64,000 nucleotides of DNA from Thereva unica. Its lineage: Eukaryota > Arthropoda > Insecta > Diptera > Therevidae. The position numbers and the translations under genes were made by a program. Below the pieces are notes generated by a model. That model did no database searches. It saw only the letters and a list, made by a program, of their open reading frames with translations, and was not told where the DNA came from. Of this stretch, positions 24,022 to 35,023 are shown piece by piece (within the stretch, counting starts at the first letter, position 1; each line of letters starts with the position of its first letter). The stretch covers positions 200,619,112 to 200,683,111 of the forward strand of contig OX465281.1 in assembly GCA_949987705.1 (NCBI GenBank), in the 5' to 3' direction.

Positions 24022-24868
24022 TAGTCCAGGAGCGATAGCAAAAAAGTTGAAATAAATCTACCCTGCGATTTCTTGACGCTATAATTAAGAGAAAAATCGT
24101 AGGAATTCAATGAATGTGTTTTGGATAAAATTGGTCCAGGGCAACAGGTTGTAAAAAGCTAATAATAGTAGCGAAAACACGTTTTTTCACGTTTTGAGTA
24201 CGAAAAAAATGTTGTTTTGGAAAACAAAAAATACTACATAATAGTGCTTAAAAAGACGAAAATTATGAGTTTTGGATCATTGATATCGGTCAACAGGTTT
24301 TTGCAGAAAAATTCAAAAACCATTAAAAATTGTCGTTTTTTAACATTTAATTATAGGGGGTGTAATTATCGTAGAACCTTGTGTCAGGGCTTAAATTGTG
24401 GCCACTGATGATGCCTACCCACAATAAAAATTTCATGAAAAAATAAAGGCAACTTTTCGAGTAAATCTCAAAAATGTAAAAACACCTGTTTCACAAAAAA
24501 AGGTTGAACAAGGCCCACAATGATCCTAGAAATTTTTTGATTGGCATTTTGGCTCGCAAAGGGTTGCTTTACAACCCCATTTTCATGAAATGTATGTAAG
24601 GTTTGATTTAACACCTTAAAAACCCGTTTGAAAACAACCCTTTTTTTCCAGTTTTTTTAATAAAAAGCTGTTCTTTTGAGTTTTCTTCGTGAGCTCTTTG
24701 AGCTTTTTCTTAAAAACAAACAAAAACTGCGGTTTTTCAACACTATAATTAAGAGAAAAATCGTAGGAATTATATGAATATATTTCGAATAAAATTGGAC
24801 CTGTAGAACAGGTGAAAAACAAACTAATAAAACTGCCGAAGAACGATTTTCAAGAAAAAGCTGGACTA
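24022..24868. mobile_element. Collapsed foldback element (TAGTCCAGG family): one full arm, other arm reduced to its tip
   Basis: It starts TAGTCCAGGAG and follows the left arm and centre of the 43334-44827 element closely. At AAGAAAAAGCT it jumps straight to the terminal CTGGACTA. GTT flanks on both sides (24019-24021 and 24869-24871), so the 3-bp target duplication is preserved and the right arm was lost by internal deletion after insertion. Confidence 0.88.
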
Positions 24869-24871
24869 GTT

Positions 24872-25996
24872 GCCTCAGATAATAATAATAATAATATATT
24901 TGCTCCTTTTAATTTGGTTCAACAGTTCCTTGTAACTTCAATTATATCTCGGACTTTTAACAATCTTACGTAGAGGATATTATTGGTCCAGGGTTTAGTT
25001 TAATTTCTTAAAAACCTTGAAGCGTCTTTACTGGGTAAATAACACGATAAATTTTAATTTTAAACTCCTACTTTATATAAATATGTATGTTCTTTTTCAT
25101 TTTAGATTTTATGTTCTTAAAAATAGCTATAATCAATAGTATCTCCCATATTAAATCTACATAGGCGTACATATTTTATATTAGATATCACCCCAAGCTA
25201 TTAATAATTTTTGGGTTGTCGTATTCTTGAAATGCTTTGAACAAGAATACACTACTTCTTACGACATGAAGGATATTATGGTTTTATCCTAAATATACAT
25301 AGAAATTTCTTCATAAAAATTGTGGAAACCTTAATTAAATTCACACACATTGTTTGGGATAACGCAGAACTATTTCTTAATGAAAGGGAATATGGAATAT
25401 TTTAGCCTTAATTAATTTCATGTGTTGAACTAAGCTAATTATCACATCTGTATCACAAAGTGTTAAATATGTAGCACAGACTATGGTGGTAAAAAATATT
25501 TCTGTTATTCTATTAATTAATTATAATACTTCTTCCATAATATTACATACATCAATCCAAATACAAATTGTATAATGTGTTCATGGCTTGTTTGTGGCTT
25601 TAAAATAAAAAAGGATTTTTTATACAAGGTATTCCGCAACCATAATGGTCAACATTTAACCCGGTGGTGGTAATGACTATTAACTAGCAGAGTAATGATT
25701 TTAATTACATTTCCAAACAGAAGATTTTAATTTAAGTAAAAAGAAAAATTCTGTTAGCTGCAGCCAAAATACTAGTTGATCCACTGCAGCAAGTCAAATC
25801 ATCACCTTAGACAAATATCGATAGCCTACATATTGGACAGATTGAACCATTGTGCTTTCTTCGATAGAAAAACCTTCACCAACCAGAAAATTGGCCAGAA
25901 AAATTCATGCGATTGAATTTATACCCTAAGCGGACAGAAAATCTAAATATATACACTTGGCCCGGAACCCACCTTTTTGAATCATATAGATTATCA
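24872..25996. other. AT-rich non-coding stretch
   Basis: It includes an (AAT)n tract near 24880. I recognise no gene or transposon domain. Confidence 0.4.
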
Positions 25997-26165
25997 CTTC
26001 TTCTTCGATGGCTCTACAGCCCATTTGAGCCTTGGCCTCTATCAGCTTTTTCCGCCAGACGTCTCTCTGCTCCGCATCTTGTCTCCAGTTTCTTGAGCAG
26101 AGCAGTTTTGCACATTGTCTTCCCACCTTGACCGTGGTTTGCCATCTGGTAGTAGATTAGTAATA
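25997..26165 (-). pseudogene. RTE-type LINE 3' end fragment
   Basis: GGCTCTACAGCCCA followed by GAGCCTTGGCCT matches the 3' end of the RTE element at 63113-64000, also on the minus strand. A CTTCTTCTTC run at its low-coordinate end would be the simple-repeat tail of the copy. It directly abuts the 3' UTR of the LINE relic at 26166. Confidence 0.65.
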
Positions 26166-27540
26166 GAGTAAACCCTTCTAACACAGAAGGCGCACTTCTC
26201 AGCTGGGCCAAGAAAGATTTACCTACTCACAACTAAGCATGCAAACATAAAATTAGTAAATTAAAAACATCCAAATTAACATGTAACCCACGCAAGCAAC
26301 AGGAAACATAAGCGGCCACGTTTTTAAAAGACTCCTTTTAAGGACATCTTTACTGATGCTCACGCTAAAGGCATGAATATTATTGTTAACATTAACGAAC
26401 ATGCGATTGACAGGTTCAAATCTGCCGTAATTCGTGTAGAGGAGTTGATTTGTAAAAGAGGTGGGCCTCTCAGATTATAACGACTCCTCTCTAAACGACG
26501 CACGACGACCTAGAAAACCTTAGTCGGCCTTTCCATTAAGGAACTGATGAACAAATACAACATCGGCCACCTCACGACGCTTGTAAAGAGAGCTTAAATT
26601 GAGAAACTTAAGCCGAGATTCATATGATGGAAGAACTATTGGAAGAAGATTCAGTGCGAATCGAACGAACCTTTGTTGAACCGATTCAATAGTTCTAACA
26701 TGCGAAGAGTAATGAGGAGACCAAACCTGGGACGCATATTCCAGTAATGGTCTGACAAGAGAAATGTATAGGTGTTTAGTAATCAAGGGGTTGTTAAATT
26801 CCTTGGACCACCTTTTTATAAAACCATAGTTGATATAGTTGATGTGAGTGGAAAACTCCAGCTAACTAATCCCGAGATATTTAACAAAATTAACACGAGG
26901 GATACCCTTATTAGAAAAGGTGTAGTTAAAAATTATAGGATCACGTCTCATACAAAAAGTCACGACCTCACATTTACTAATATTAAGAACACCCAAGAGT
27001 AAAAGGTGTCAAGGTCAACTTGCAAAATTTTGCAATCCTCCATACTCTTTATGTGATGGTACAACTTGATGTCATCAGCGTAAATCAATATTCTACAGTG
27101 CCTTAGCCAGGGAAAAATGTCATCAATTGATGGAATAAAGAGAAGAGGCGCAAGGTGACTTCCTTGAGGGACACCGGATGTCGCTTCAATGATTACTGAT
27201 TTGGATCCTCGAAAAAGAAGGTAGGTAGGTACATCCGTTCAGCTAAGTAACACTGGAACCATACTAGACGGGCTTGCGGAAAGCCTAACATTCTTAATTT
27301 GTGAATTACAATGAATGGAAGAGCATGTCAAATACCTTACTAAAATTAATGTAAACACAATCCGTTTGACAACCGGAAACGAAGCCTTCGACAGCATGAG
27401 AAGTGAACTCTAGAAGATTGGTGGTAGTGGAACGAGCTGCAGGAAAACCATTTTGATTCGTTGAGACCAGCCTCTTGCAGATAGGAACGGCTGAATAGAT
27501 AACTGATTCAAAAAGTTTCGGTATAACAGACAACTTCTTC
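26166..27540 (-). pseudogene. 3' half of an older Jockey-like LINE copy, split by the copy at 27541
   Basis: Reverse complement of about 28550 to the end of the + copy. It reads LSVIPKLFES near 27520, DCVYINFSKVFD near 27330, then the post-RT region (HLYISLVRPLLEYASQVWSP near 26700), a stop and a 3' UTR that includes CTTCTGTGTTAGAAGGG near 26180. Several frameshifts are present. It ends at 27540 exactly where the + copy begins. The missing 5' half lies at 30121-31320. Confidence 0.88.
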
Positions 27541-29823
27541 AACTTTAACGTTTTGGGGAGGCAGTTAGATCTTGTATTCTTTACTGACGCAGTCAATATG
27601 ACTGTCGAACTCAGTCCAACAGTCATGACGTCTGTTGACAGTTACCATCCTCCGCTTCTGCTTAATTATTGCTTCAATTCAGAGAATAAGCCTTGTCCGG
27701 AGGAGGTAACCCATTCCTTTAACTTTAGAAAGGCTAACTTTGGGGAGCTGTCATCTAAGCTTGCCTCGATCGATTTTAACAGTTTGCTTTCCGCAAATGA
27801 GCTGGATGACGACGTGGCACTGTTTTATAACGTACTATACGAGGCCCTCGTTTCTTGCGTACCTTATGAGCCCCAAAAACTGCCCAGTTCTTCTCCACCT
27901 TGGTTTAATAATGAACTCAGGCATTTAAAAAATCAGAAGAATAGACTTTGGAAAACCTATTTAAAGAGAAAGGACTCTCCTAGTCGCAATTCATTTATCA
28001 ATTGCTATAACAGATTTCGTTCACTCTCTTTTACTCTGTATCGTGAACACCTTAGCAGCATGAGTGATAAAGTGTTTACTGATCCTAGGAACTTCTTTAA
28101 ATTTGTCAACTCTAAGAAAAAAGTTGATAACTACCCTAATACTATGCAGCACACGAACTGGTCTAGTTCTGAGTCACTTGCGATTTGCAACATGTTTGCA
28201 TCATTCTTTCATCAATCTTTTTTACCTTCTGACTTTCAGCCTAATGACAATAATTTTCGTCACATTACCCCTAACCGAGAGCCTCATTTTTTACCTCTCT
28301 CAATTACCCTTGCTGATATCCTGAAACATATTGATGAACTCCCTTTCGACTTCACTTCGGGCCCTGACGGTATTCCACCTGCTGTCCTGAAGTCCTGTGC
28401 GGAGGTTCTCCAGTCTCCACTGAAAACCCTGTTTCAGAAATCCCTGGATAAAGGGTGCTTCCCTACGCTTTGGAAGAATTCGTTTATAATTCCTATTCAC
28501 AAAAGTGGTAGCAAAAACGAAATATCGAATTATAGACCAATTGCGAAGTTGTCTGTTATACCGAAGCTTTTCGAATCAATTATCTATTCTGCGATCGCTC
28601 CGATCTGCAAGAGGCTTGTCTCAACGAATCAACATGGTTTTCTTGCAGGTCGTTCCACTACCACCAATCTTCTTGAGTTCACTTCTCATGCTGTCGAGGG
28701 CTTCGTTTCTGGTTGTCAAACTGATTGCGTTTACACTGATTTTAGCAAGGCATTTGACAAGCTCTCCCATTCTATTATAATTCTCAAATTAAGAAGGCTT
28801 GGCTTTCCGCAAGCACTTCTGGTGTGGTTCCAGTCTTACTTAGCTGGCCGGACCTACCAAGTTCTTTTTCGAGGATCCAAATCAGTACCCATTGAAGCAT
28901 CATCCGGTGTCCCTCAAGGAAGTCATCTTGGCCCTCTTCTCTTCATTTTATCAATTGATGACATTGTTTCCTTGTTAAGGCACTGTAGAATATTGATTTA
29001 CGCTGATGACATCAAGTTATACCGTCACATTAAGAGTATTGAGGATTGCAAACTTTTGCAAGCTGATCTTGACACCTTTTACTCTTGGTGTACTTATAAC
29101 AACCTGGTTCTTAATATTAGTAAATGTGAAGTCATGACTTTTAGTAGGAAACGTGATCCTATAATTTTTAACTACACCTTTCTTAATGAAGGTGTCCCTC
29201 GTGTAAACTTTGTTAAAGATCTCGGGATTAGATTTGATAGTAAGCTGGATTTTTCCACTCACATCAACTATATCTCTTCTAGGGGTAGTTTAGTCCTGGG
29301 TTTTATAAAAAGGTGGTCCAAAGAATTTAACAACCCCTTGATTACTAAACACCTTTATATTTCTCTTGTCAGACCATTACTTGAATATGCGTCCCAGGTT
29401 TGGTCTCCTCACTACTCTGTGCATGTTAGAACTATTGAATCGGTCCAACGAAGGTTCGTTCGATTCGCACTGAATCATCTTCCTTGGGAAAACCCATTAG
29501 TTCTTCCATCTTATGAATCTCGGCTTAAGTTACTTAACTTAAGCTCTCTACACAAGCGCCGTGAGGTGGCCGATGTTGTTTTTGTTCATCAGCTCCTTAA
29601 TGGAAAGGTTGACTCAGGTTTTCTAGGTCACCGTGCATCGTTTAGAGTGAGTCGTTACAATCTAAGAGGACCACCTCTCTTACAAATCAACTCTTCTAAT
29701 ACGAATTACGGCAGATTCGAACCTGTCAATCGCATGTTCATTAACGTGAACAACAATATTAATGTGTTTGACGTGAGTATTGGTAAAGATGCCCTTAAAA
29801 GGAGTCTTTTTAATCTGACGTGA
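27541..29823 (+). CDS. Jockey-like LINE ORF2 (endonuclease remnant plus reverse transcriptase), 5' truncated, open
   Basis: An uninterrupted frame of 756 codons from 27553 to the TGA at 29821-29823. The first codon of the open frame is TTG, not ATG, and the sequence begins inside the endonuclease (GRQLDLVFF), so this is a 5'-truncated copy, not a gene with its own start. It contains the linker helix (NELRHLKNQKNRLWKTY), the RT fingers (SGPDGIPPAVLKSC), YTDFSKAFDKL near residue 393, SGVPQGSHLGPLLF near 455 and catalytic YADD at 483-486. The thumb and C-terminal region follow (WSPHYSVHVRTIESVQRRFV, RLKLLNLSSLHKRREVADV). The clean frame indicates a young insertion. It could not move on its own without the 5' endonuclease part and ORF1. 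Confidence 0.92.
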   Translation, partial: NFNVLGRQLDLVFFTDAVNMTVELSPTVMTSVDSYHPPLLLNYCFNSENKPCPEEVTHSFNFRKANFGELSSKLASIDFNSLLSANELDDDVALFYNVLYEALVSCVPYEPQKLPSSSPPWFNNELRHLKNQKNRLWKTYLKRKDSPSRNSFINCYNRFRSLSFTLYREHLSSMSDKVFTDPRNFFKFVNSKKKVDNYPNTMQHTNWSSSESLAICNMFASFFHQSFLPSDFQPNDNNFRHITPNREPHFLPLSITLADILKHIDELPFDFTSGPDGIPPAVLKSCAEVLQSPLKTLFQKSLDKGCFPTLWKNSFIIPIHKSGSKNEISNYRPIAKLSVIPKLFESIIYSAIAPICKRLVSTNQHGFLAGRSTTTNLLEFTSHAVEGFVSGCQTDCVYTDFSKAFDKLSHSIIILKLRRLGFPQALLVWFQSYLAGRTYQVLFRGSKSVPIEASSGVPQGSHLGPLLFILSIDDIVSLLRHCRILIYADDIKLYRHIKSIEDCKLLQADLDTFYSWCTYNNLVLNISKCEVMTFSRKRDPIIFNYTFLNEGVPRVNFVKDLGIRFDSKLDFSTHINYISSRGSLVLGFIKRWSKEFNNPLITKHLYISLVRPLLEYASQVWSPHYSVHVRTIESVQRRFVRFALNHLPWENPLVLPSYESRLKLLNLSSLHKRREVADVVFVHQLLNGKVDSGFLGHRASFRVSRYNLRGPPLLQINSSNTNYGRFEPVNRMFINVNNNINVFDVSIGKDALKRSLFNLT

Positions 29824-30120
29824 TTGCGTACATTTTATGTTGTCTGGTGGGTTACATGTTGGATGCCCTTACTTTTTATTTTAATCTATGTTCAATCTCT
29901 ACTAATATTTACTAATATTTTATGTTTGCATGTCTCAGCTGAGCCACGGCAGTGGTAAATATTTCTCAGCCCTGCTGGGAAGTGTGCCTTCTGTGTTAGA
30001 AGGGAAACTCTATATATGTATATATATATATATATGTATATATATATGTATGTATGTGTATGCATATATAGATTTTCATGCTTAGCTGAAAAGTGCGCCT
30101 TCTGTGCTAGAAGGGTTAGC
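29824..30120 (+). other. 3' UTR of the LINE with a TATATG microsatellite and a repeated terminal box
   Basis: CTTCTGTGTTAGAAGGG at about 29985 and CTTCTGTGCTAGAAGGG at about 30098 are two versions of the same UTR end. They are separated by a (TATATG)n-like run at 30012-30066. The doubling could be a tail-associated rearrangement or a second tiny insertion. Confidence 0.6.
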
Positions 30121-31320
30121 TCTTAAAATTAAAATTTTTCGCAATTGGCCTATAATTCGATATTTCGTTCTTGCTACCACTTTTGTGGATAGGAATTATG
30201 AACGAGTTCTTCCAAAGAGCAGGGAAGTACCCTTTATCCAGGGATTTTTGAAAAACGGTTTTCAGTGGAGACTGGAGAACCTCCGCACAGGACTTAAGGG
30301 CAGCAGGAGGAATACCGTCGGGGCCAGAAGTGAAGTCAAATGGGAGAGCGTCAATATGTTTCACGATATCAGCACTGGTAACTGCGAGATGTAAAAAATT
30401 AGCCTCTTGGCTAGGAACTATGTGACGAAAATTGTTGTCATCAGGCTGAAAGTCAGAAGGTGTGAAAGCTTGATGAAAGAATTACCACGTTTATAAGCGG
30501 AGTTTCACTCCCGGATCTTCAGTCCAAAGTAAAACTCCCGATGCGTTTATAAGCAATGGGAGTGAAAACCCAAAATACTTTCTGGTTTGAAATGACAGCT
30601 CCAAGCTCAAATTTAAAATCATAGCAAAGACAAATTGTAAACCCAATGTTTAATTTAATGTATTTAAAAAATCAATAAATAAAGAAAAAAACTATTGTAG
30701 CAAAATAAAACACCCAGCTTCTTCTTTACTAAGTTTTCCCCCCTTGGAAAAAAATCTCACTCCAAGTCAGCGTTTATAAGCACAACATAAACCGGGATCG
30801 AAGTTTCACTCCAGCTTTTTCTTCGGGAGCGAAAATCCAAGTTCTGGAGTTTCACTCCCAGTTTATAAGCGGTGTTTCACTCCGGATCGAAACTTCCATC
30901 CGGAGGGAAACTCCGCTTATAAACGTAGTAAATGACGCAAACATGTTGCAAATCGCATGCGACTCAGAGTTAGACCAGTTCGTGTGCTGCATAGTATTAG
31001 GGTAGTTATCAACTTTTTCTTAGAGCTGACAAATTTGAAGAAATTTCTAGGATCAGTAAACACTTTATCACACATACTGCTAAGACGTTCTCGATACAGA
31101 GTAAAAGAGAGTGAACGAAATCTGTTATAGCAATTGATAAATGAATTGCGACTCGGAGAGTCCTTTCTCTTTAAATAGGTTTTTCAGAGTCTATTCTTCT
31201 GATTTTTCAAATGCTTGAGTTCATTATTGAACCAAGGTGGAGAAGAACTGGCCAATTTTTGCTGCTCATAAGGTACGCAAGAAACGAGGGCTTCGTATAT
31301 AGTACGCCATAAAACCGTGC
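30121..31320 (-). pseudogene. 5' half of the older Jockey-like LINE copy
   Basis: Reverse complement of about 27830-28545 of the + copy. It reads from the endonuclease/RT linker (near 31300) to ISNYRPIAK at 30135, where it stops. The sequence resumes as LSVIPKLF at 27530, on the other side of the + copy. Stops are present. A MITE occupies 30483-30930. Confidence 0.88.
30483..30930. mobile_element. 448-bp MITE with TTATAAGC repeats
   Basis: Terminal inverted repeats read TACYACGTTTATAAGCGGAG at both ends. AAT flanks on each side (30480-30482 and 30931-30933), giving a 3-bp target duplication. The interior repeats TTTATAAGC and TTTCACTCC many times in both directions. The interrupted LINE resumes correctly across it. 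Confidence 0.88.
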
Positions 31321-31403
31321 TACACCTACAGGGCTCTTTTAGTATCCTTGAGTCATCTATTCTTTAGACATGACTGGCCCGTAGCTGAGCATAGGTCGAA
31401 AGT

Positions 31404-31830
31404 TTACACTCTTTGTATAAATCGTACAATTAACGATTGTAGCGTATCCTCCGTATTATTGTCTTCATTGATTGTGTTGAATATCCTTCGGAGAACCTTC
31501 CTCTCAAATATATCCATCTTGTCGGCGGATTTTTGGCAGATACTCCATGCTTCACACCCATACGTAGCTATACTGTGCGTATGATGGTTTTGTAGATTCT
31601 TATTTTGGTTTTTCTGTGGATGTCTCTGGATTTCATCTGGCAGAGGTGAGAAGTACATACATATGTTCTGTTTGCCGCGTTTATTCTTCTTTGTACGTTT
31701 ATCGTTTGATCGTTGTCTTCGCTGACTATGGAGGGACCCTAGGTTTGTAGTTAAATTGGTTTACCCGTTCGAAGCTATATTCCCCCCAGTCTACTCCCTT
31801 CCGCAGCTGTAGAATATCCTGTAGATGCTT
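31404..31830 (-). pseudogene. RTE-type LINE fragment (RT thumb and C-terminal region)
   Basis: The minus strand reads EYSFERVNQFNY near 31790, then SAKTTIKR, then ATYGCEAWSICQKSADKMDI and FERKVLRRIFN near 31490. This order is that of RTE-type elements after the YADD motif. Stops and a frameshift are present, and the 3' end is lost. Confidence 0.7.
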
Positions 31831-32479
31831 AGGTCCATTATCCCGTTTCCTATCCGTCTGATCTCTTGTAACGCGAGTAATTATATTTTATATCTGTTCA
31901 CTTCCTCCAATAGTGACTGAACTGCTGCATACATACTTCGCGTGTTCCATGTTCTGAAAATCATTTCCAGGTGCTGTTGCTGTAGTCGTTCCCGTTTTTC
32001 CCGTCCGTTCCGAGGCTTCAGGTTTCATAACTAATGTGTTCAGGGGTCCAGTAATTAGCCCAACGCCCAACCCCACTGCCAAGAGGGCCGGATCCTTAAA
32101 TTATACCCCATCTGATAGGGTGGCCCAGGTATACCCAAGAGCACTGGGTACGTCCGTCGTCTGTTGGTTATCCAGGAGGCACCAGCGAGGAGATGACCAG
32201 CGTTGCCAACTCTTGCCTCGAAAGACCACTAACATATTTTCACTCTCGCCAAAAGTAACTAAATATTCCGCTTAATATTTGAATGGCCCTGTTTAAGCGG
32301 AAATAATCAAACTAATTAAAAAAAAAAAATACCAATATTTTAATAATACATACATAGAATCAGCATTATTGCTTTGGCCAATAATCCTTGGCAGCCGGTT
32401 AGCGGGATTCACCATTTTCAGGAGGAGTAAGACTCCAAAAAGCCGATCTACCGCTAACCCTGACGGTTTCCTCTAAACT
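31831..32479. other. Unassigned, GC-richer patch
   Basis: 32030-32230 is less AT-rich than its surroundings and may be transposon-derived. I recognise no domain. Confidence 0.3.
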
Positions 32480-32561
32480 CATACACAGCGTGTCAAGCGA
32501 ACCTTGAAAACCTGGAAAAAGCAAACCTGGAATTTTGAAAACCTTGAAAAACCCTGGGGCC

Positions 32562-33508
32562 CGTTTTTGTAATACGCTTATTCGTAAACTTGAATTTCGT
32601 AAAACGAAAAATAAAATAACGATAATTTTTAATAGTGGTTCACATATTACGAACAAATCAAGTTCGTAAAGTCAATGATGTTCGTAAGCATATTGAAGCG
32701 GCGGCTACTAGCTTATGGCTAATATTTATAGCTCTTGGCGACATAACGGCCGTGAATTGTCAATTTTGAAATTAGTGCAAGATTTTGGTAACTTATCAAG
32801 TTACTAAATATGTCTATTTGGCGTCATATTTTAGTCTATGAGGAAAATAGAGAAGGTGGAAGGACTCAGCAGCATGAATATAATATTTTCAAACGAAAAT
32901 TAAGGCATAAATCAAATCCTTTAGATATGCCAAATAAGGAGTAAGGGATAATTCAATTTATTATGTAAAATCTTGAATAAATAAGTTTTTAGTTTTGTTC
33001 AGCGCTTTCGATTATCGAAAGAGTCTTTTCTGCTCGTACTAGAAAAAATACATCTTTCTTCTGGTCAACCAATAACATACATCCCACCCGTACTAAGACT
33101 AGCTGTTACTTTAATTATTCTATCTTCTGGTGGGTACCAAAATACGGAGGGAATTGATTTTACTTGTCCAATATCAAAAAGTATGGTTTCAATTATATCA
33201 CAAGAAATATTAATTAAAACTGTCCGCTTTTCATCACAACAAATGAAAAAATGCGAGAAACTAAAGAGTGGTTTTTTTCAAAATACGGGTTAGATATTTC
33301 TCTTGACACAATTTATTTCATGTTTCTAATATATTTTACGTTTAACTAGTCGATTGACAAGGTACGAACAACTTATAGGTGGCGTAGGGCACCGTTCGTT
33401 AATTTACGAAAATTTGTTAAGTTTTCGTATTACATGGACAACAAAATTGAAAAATGAAAATTAGAAAGTAGATTTTACGAAAAAGCGTATTATAAAAACG
33501 GGTCGGAA
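32562..33508 (+). mobile_element. PIF/Harbinger-type element with transposase N-terminal remnant
   Basis: Inverted ends GCCCGTTTTTGTAATACGC (left, about 32563) and GCGTATTATAAAAACGGGT (right, about 33488). Inside, 33002-33290 on the + strand reads RFRLSKESFLLVLEKI, then RLAVTLIILSSGGYQ, then ISKSMVSIIS. This is the N-terminal half of the HARBI1-type transposase before its catalytic triad. The upstream NPLDMPNKE at about 32920 may be a preceding exon. The catalytic part is missing. I could not show a TWA target duplication. Confidence 0.7.
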
Positions 33509-33812
33509 AAAACCTACAATTTTTTCAGAAACCTTAAAAATTTTAATTTTGTTTAATTTTTCATATAAAGTTTTTCTCAAAATTTTTCATAATTGTTTTT
33601 TAAATTTAACCTCTCCTTTTTTCGCAAACAGTAACGTTGGTAATCTGCGATGAAATTATTTTCGCAACAAAGCTGGCAATCTGAAGTTGGCAGCAGTGGA
33701 ATTGTTTCCAATCTAATGTAAACACAACGCGTATGCAAACGGTGTTTTGTAAACAGATCTCATTCCAACGTATTGTTGATATCAGTGTGTTTTTCGTGTA
33801 AATGAGATAAAA

Positions 33813-34022
33813 ATGCCGAGTACAACTCCGTACCAAGGCTCTTACCAACTGACTTTTCCTTGGGTAGCACCTGACGCTTTTTGCACTTTGTGCGTGGAGG
33901 TTATCAATCTCACTTGTATGGGAAAAAGTGCATTAAAAAGTCATGCGGCAGGTCAAAATCACAGAGATAAAGTAGCATCTCTTCAAAATTCTGTACCATT
34001 GGAGACGTTTGTGCACAGTTGA
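33813..34022 (+). pseudogene. Zinc-finger exon of a hAT-like transposase (remnant)
   Basis: 69 codons starting MPSTTPYQGSY. The Cys pair and His pair of a BED-like finger are intact (CTLC and HAAGQNH). It could be the first exon of a lost transposase or a host zinc-finger fragment; the flanking boxes favour the transposon reading. Confidence 0.5.
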
Positions 34023-34146
34023 TTATTTTATCTGTTTGAAAAGCAAAAATAATATGTGTTAACATTATGTTTTCACTGTAAAAACCTTGAAAATTACATT
34101 TTCCAAACTTTGAAAACCTGGAAAAAACCTTGAATGGGCCAATTAT

Positions 34147-35023
34147 TAGTCCAGTCAAAATAGACGAAAAAACGCCATAATTGGAAGATAATTCGGAAGT
34201 TGCTGAAAATTGGAACAGCCCTTAAAAACATTATTATACATAAGCTGTAGAGACTGCCACGCGATTGGACGACTGCAAACTTTTTTATTCAAGGTCAAAG
34301 GGTCAAAATATAAGTTTTTTTGCAAATATATGCTAAACCGTACGTCTTATCAGAAAATTGTGTTTACAACGTTTGTAGATTAGGCGATTATCTACAAAAA
34401 AATATATTATACATTTTCTCGTAGGAATTGCCATTTATGAGATATTGTCGTTTTAATAAGTTAAAATACTCATATTCTATCATTCCCGACTTGTAAAGGT
34501 CATCAGAAATTTAATAAATCCTTTGTTGGAGTACGCGGCTACTATTTTCAGGGGTGATTCCTGGATGTCTTTGGAGAAAAAAATTGTTCTACAGAGGGCG
34601 GCTATCTCCACTATCCACTAAGATACAGGGTGATTAGGGAAAATTTTTTTTTTTTAAATTTACTGAAATTTGAATAACTCCTAAAGTAATTATCATAAAG
34701 TAGCCTAATTAGGCTCATCTTTTAGGTAAATGTGTATTCTTTTATTTGGTATAAAGCACAGCAACCTGAGAGACTCCGTTCAAAAAATATGTAGGCCTAA
34801 TCTACAAACGTTGTAAACACAATTTTCTGATAAGACGTATGGTTTAGCATATATTTGCAAAAAACTGATATTTTGACCCTTTGACCTTGAATAAAAAAGT
34901 TTGCAGCCGCCCAATCGTGTGGCAGTCTCTACAGCTTACGTATAATAATGTTTTTAAGGGCTGTTCCAATTTTCAGCAACTTCCGAATTATCTTCCAGTC
35001 AAACCTCTAATTTGACTGGACTA
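34147..35023. mobile_element. Foldback element with arms of about 240 bp, ends TAGTCCAGT
   Basis: 34147-34387 is the inverted complement of 34792-35023 (for example TTGACCTTGAATAAAAAAG on one arm, its complement on the other). The ends read TAGTCCAGTC and GACTGGACTA, so the first eight bases match those of the 43334 family, but the arms do not. The flanking triplets (TAT and CAC) do not match. Confidence 0.85.

Larger units (their letters stand above)
32480..34140 (+). mobile_element. hAT-like relic with AAAACCTGGAAAA boxes, interrupted by a Harbinger element
   Basis: CCTTGAAAACCTGGAAAA-type boxes at about 32503-32560 recur at 34083-34135, bracketing the region. Between them, 33813-34022 encodes a short frame with FPWVAPDAFCTLC and then MGKSALKSHAAGQNH. 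This is a CxxC ... HxxxxH zinc finger of the kind found at the N-terminus of some hAT-type transposases. The rest of the transposase is absent. The Harbinger-type element at 32562-33508 splits the left part. Confidence 0.55.

Noticed and set aside
27553..27555. TTG as the start codon of the intact LINE frame
   Set aside because: The sequence begins inside a conserved endonuclease region at the junction with an older copy, so this is 5' truncation and not an unusual start.
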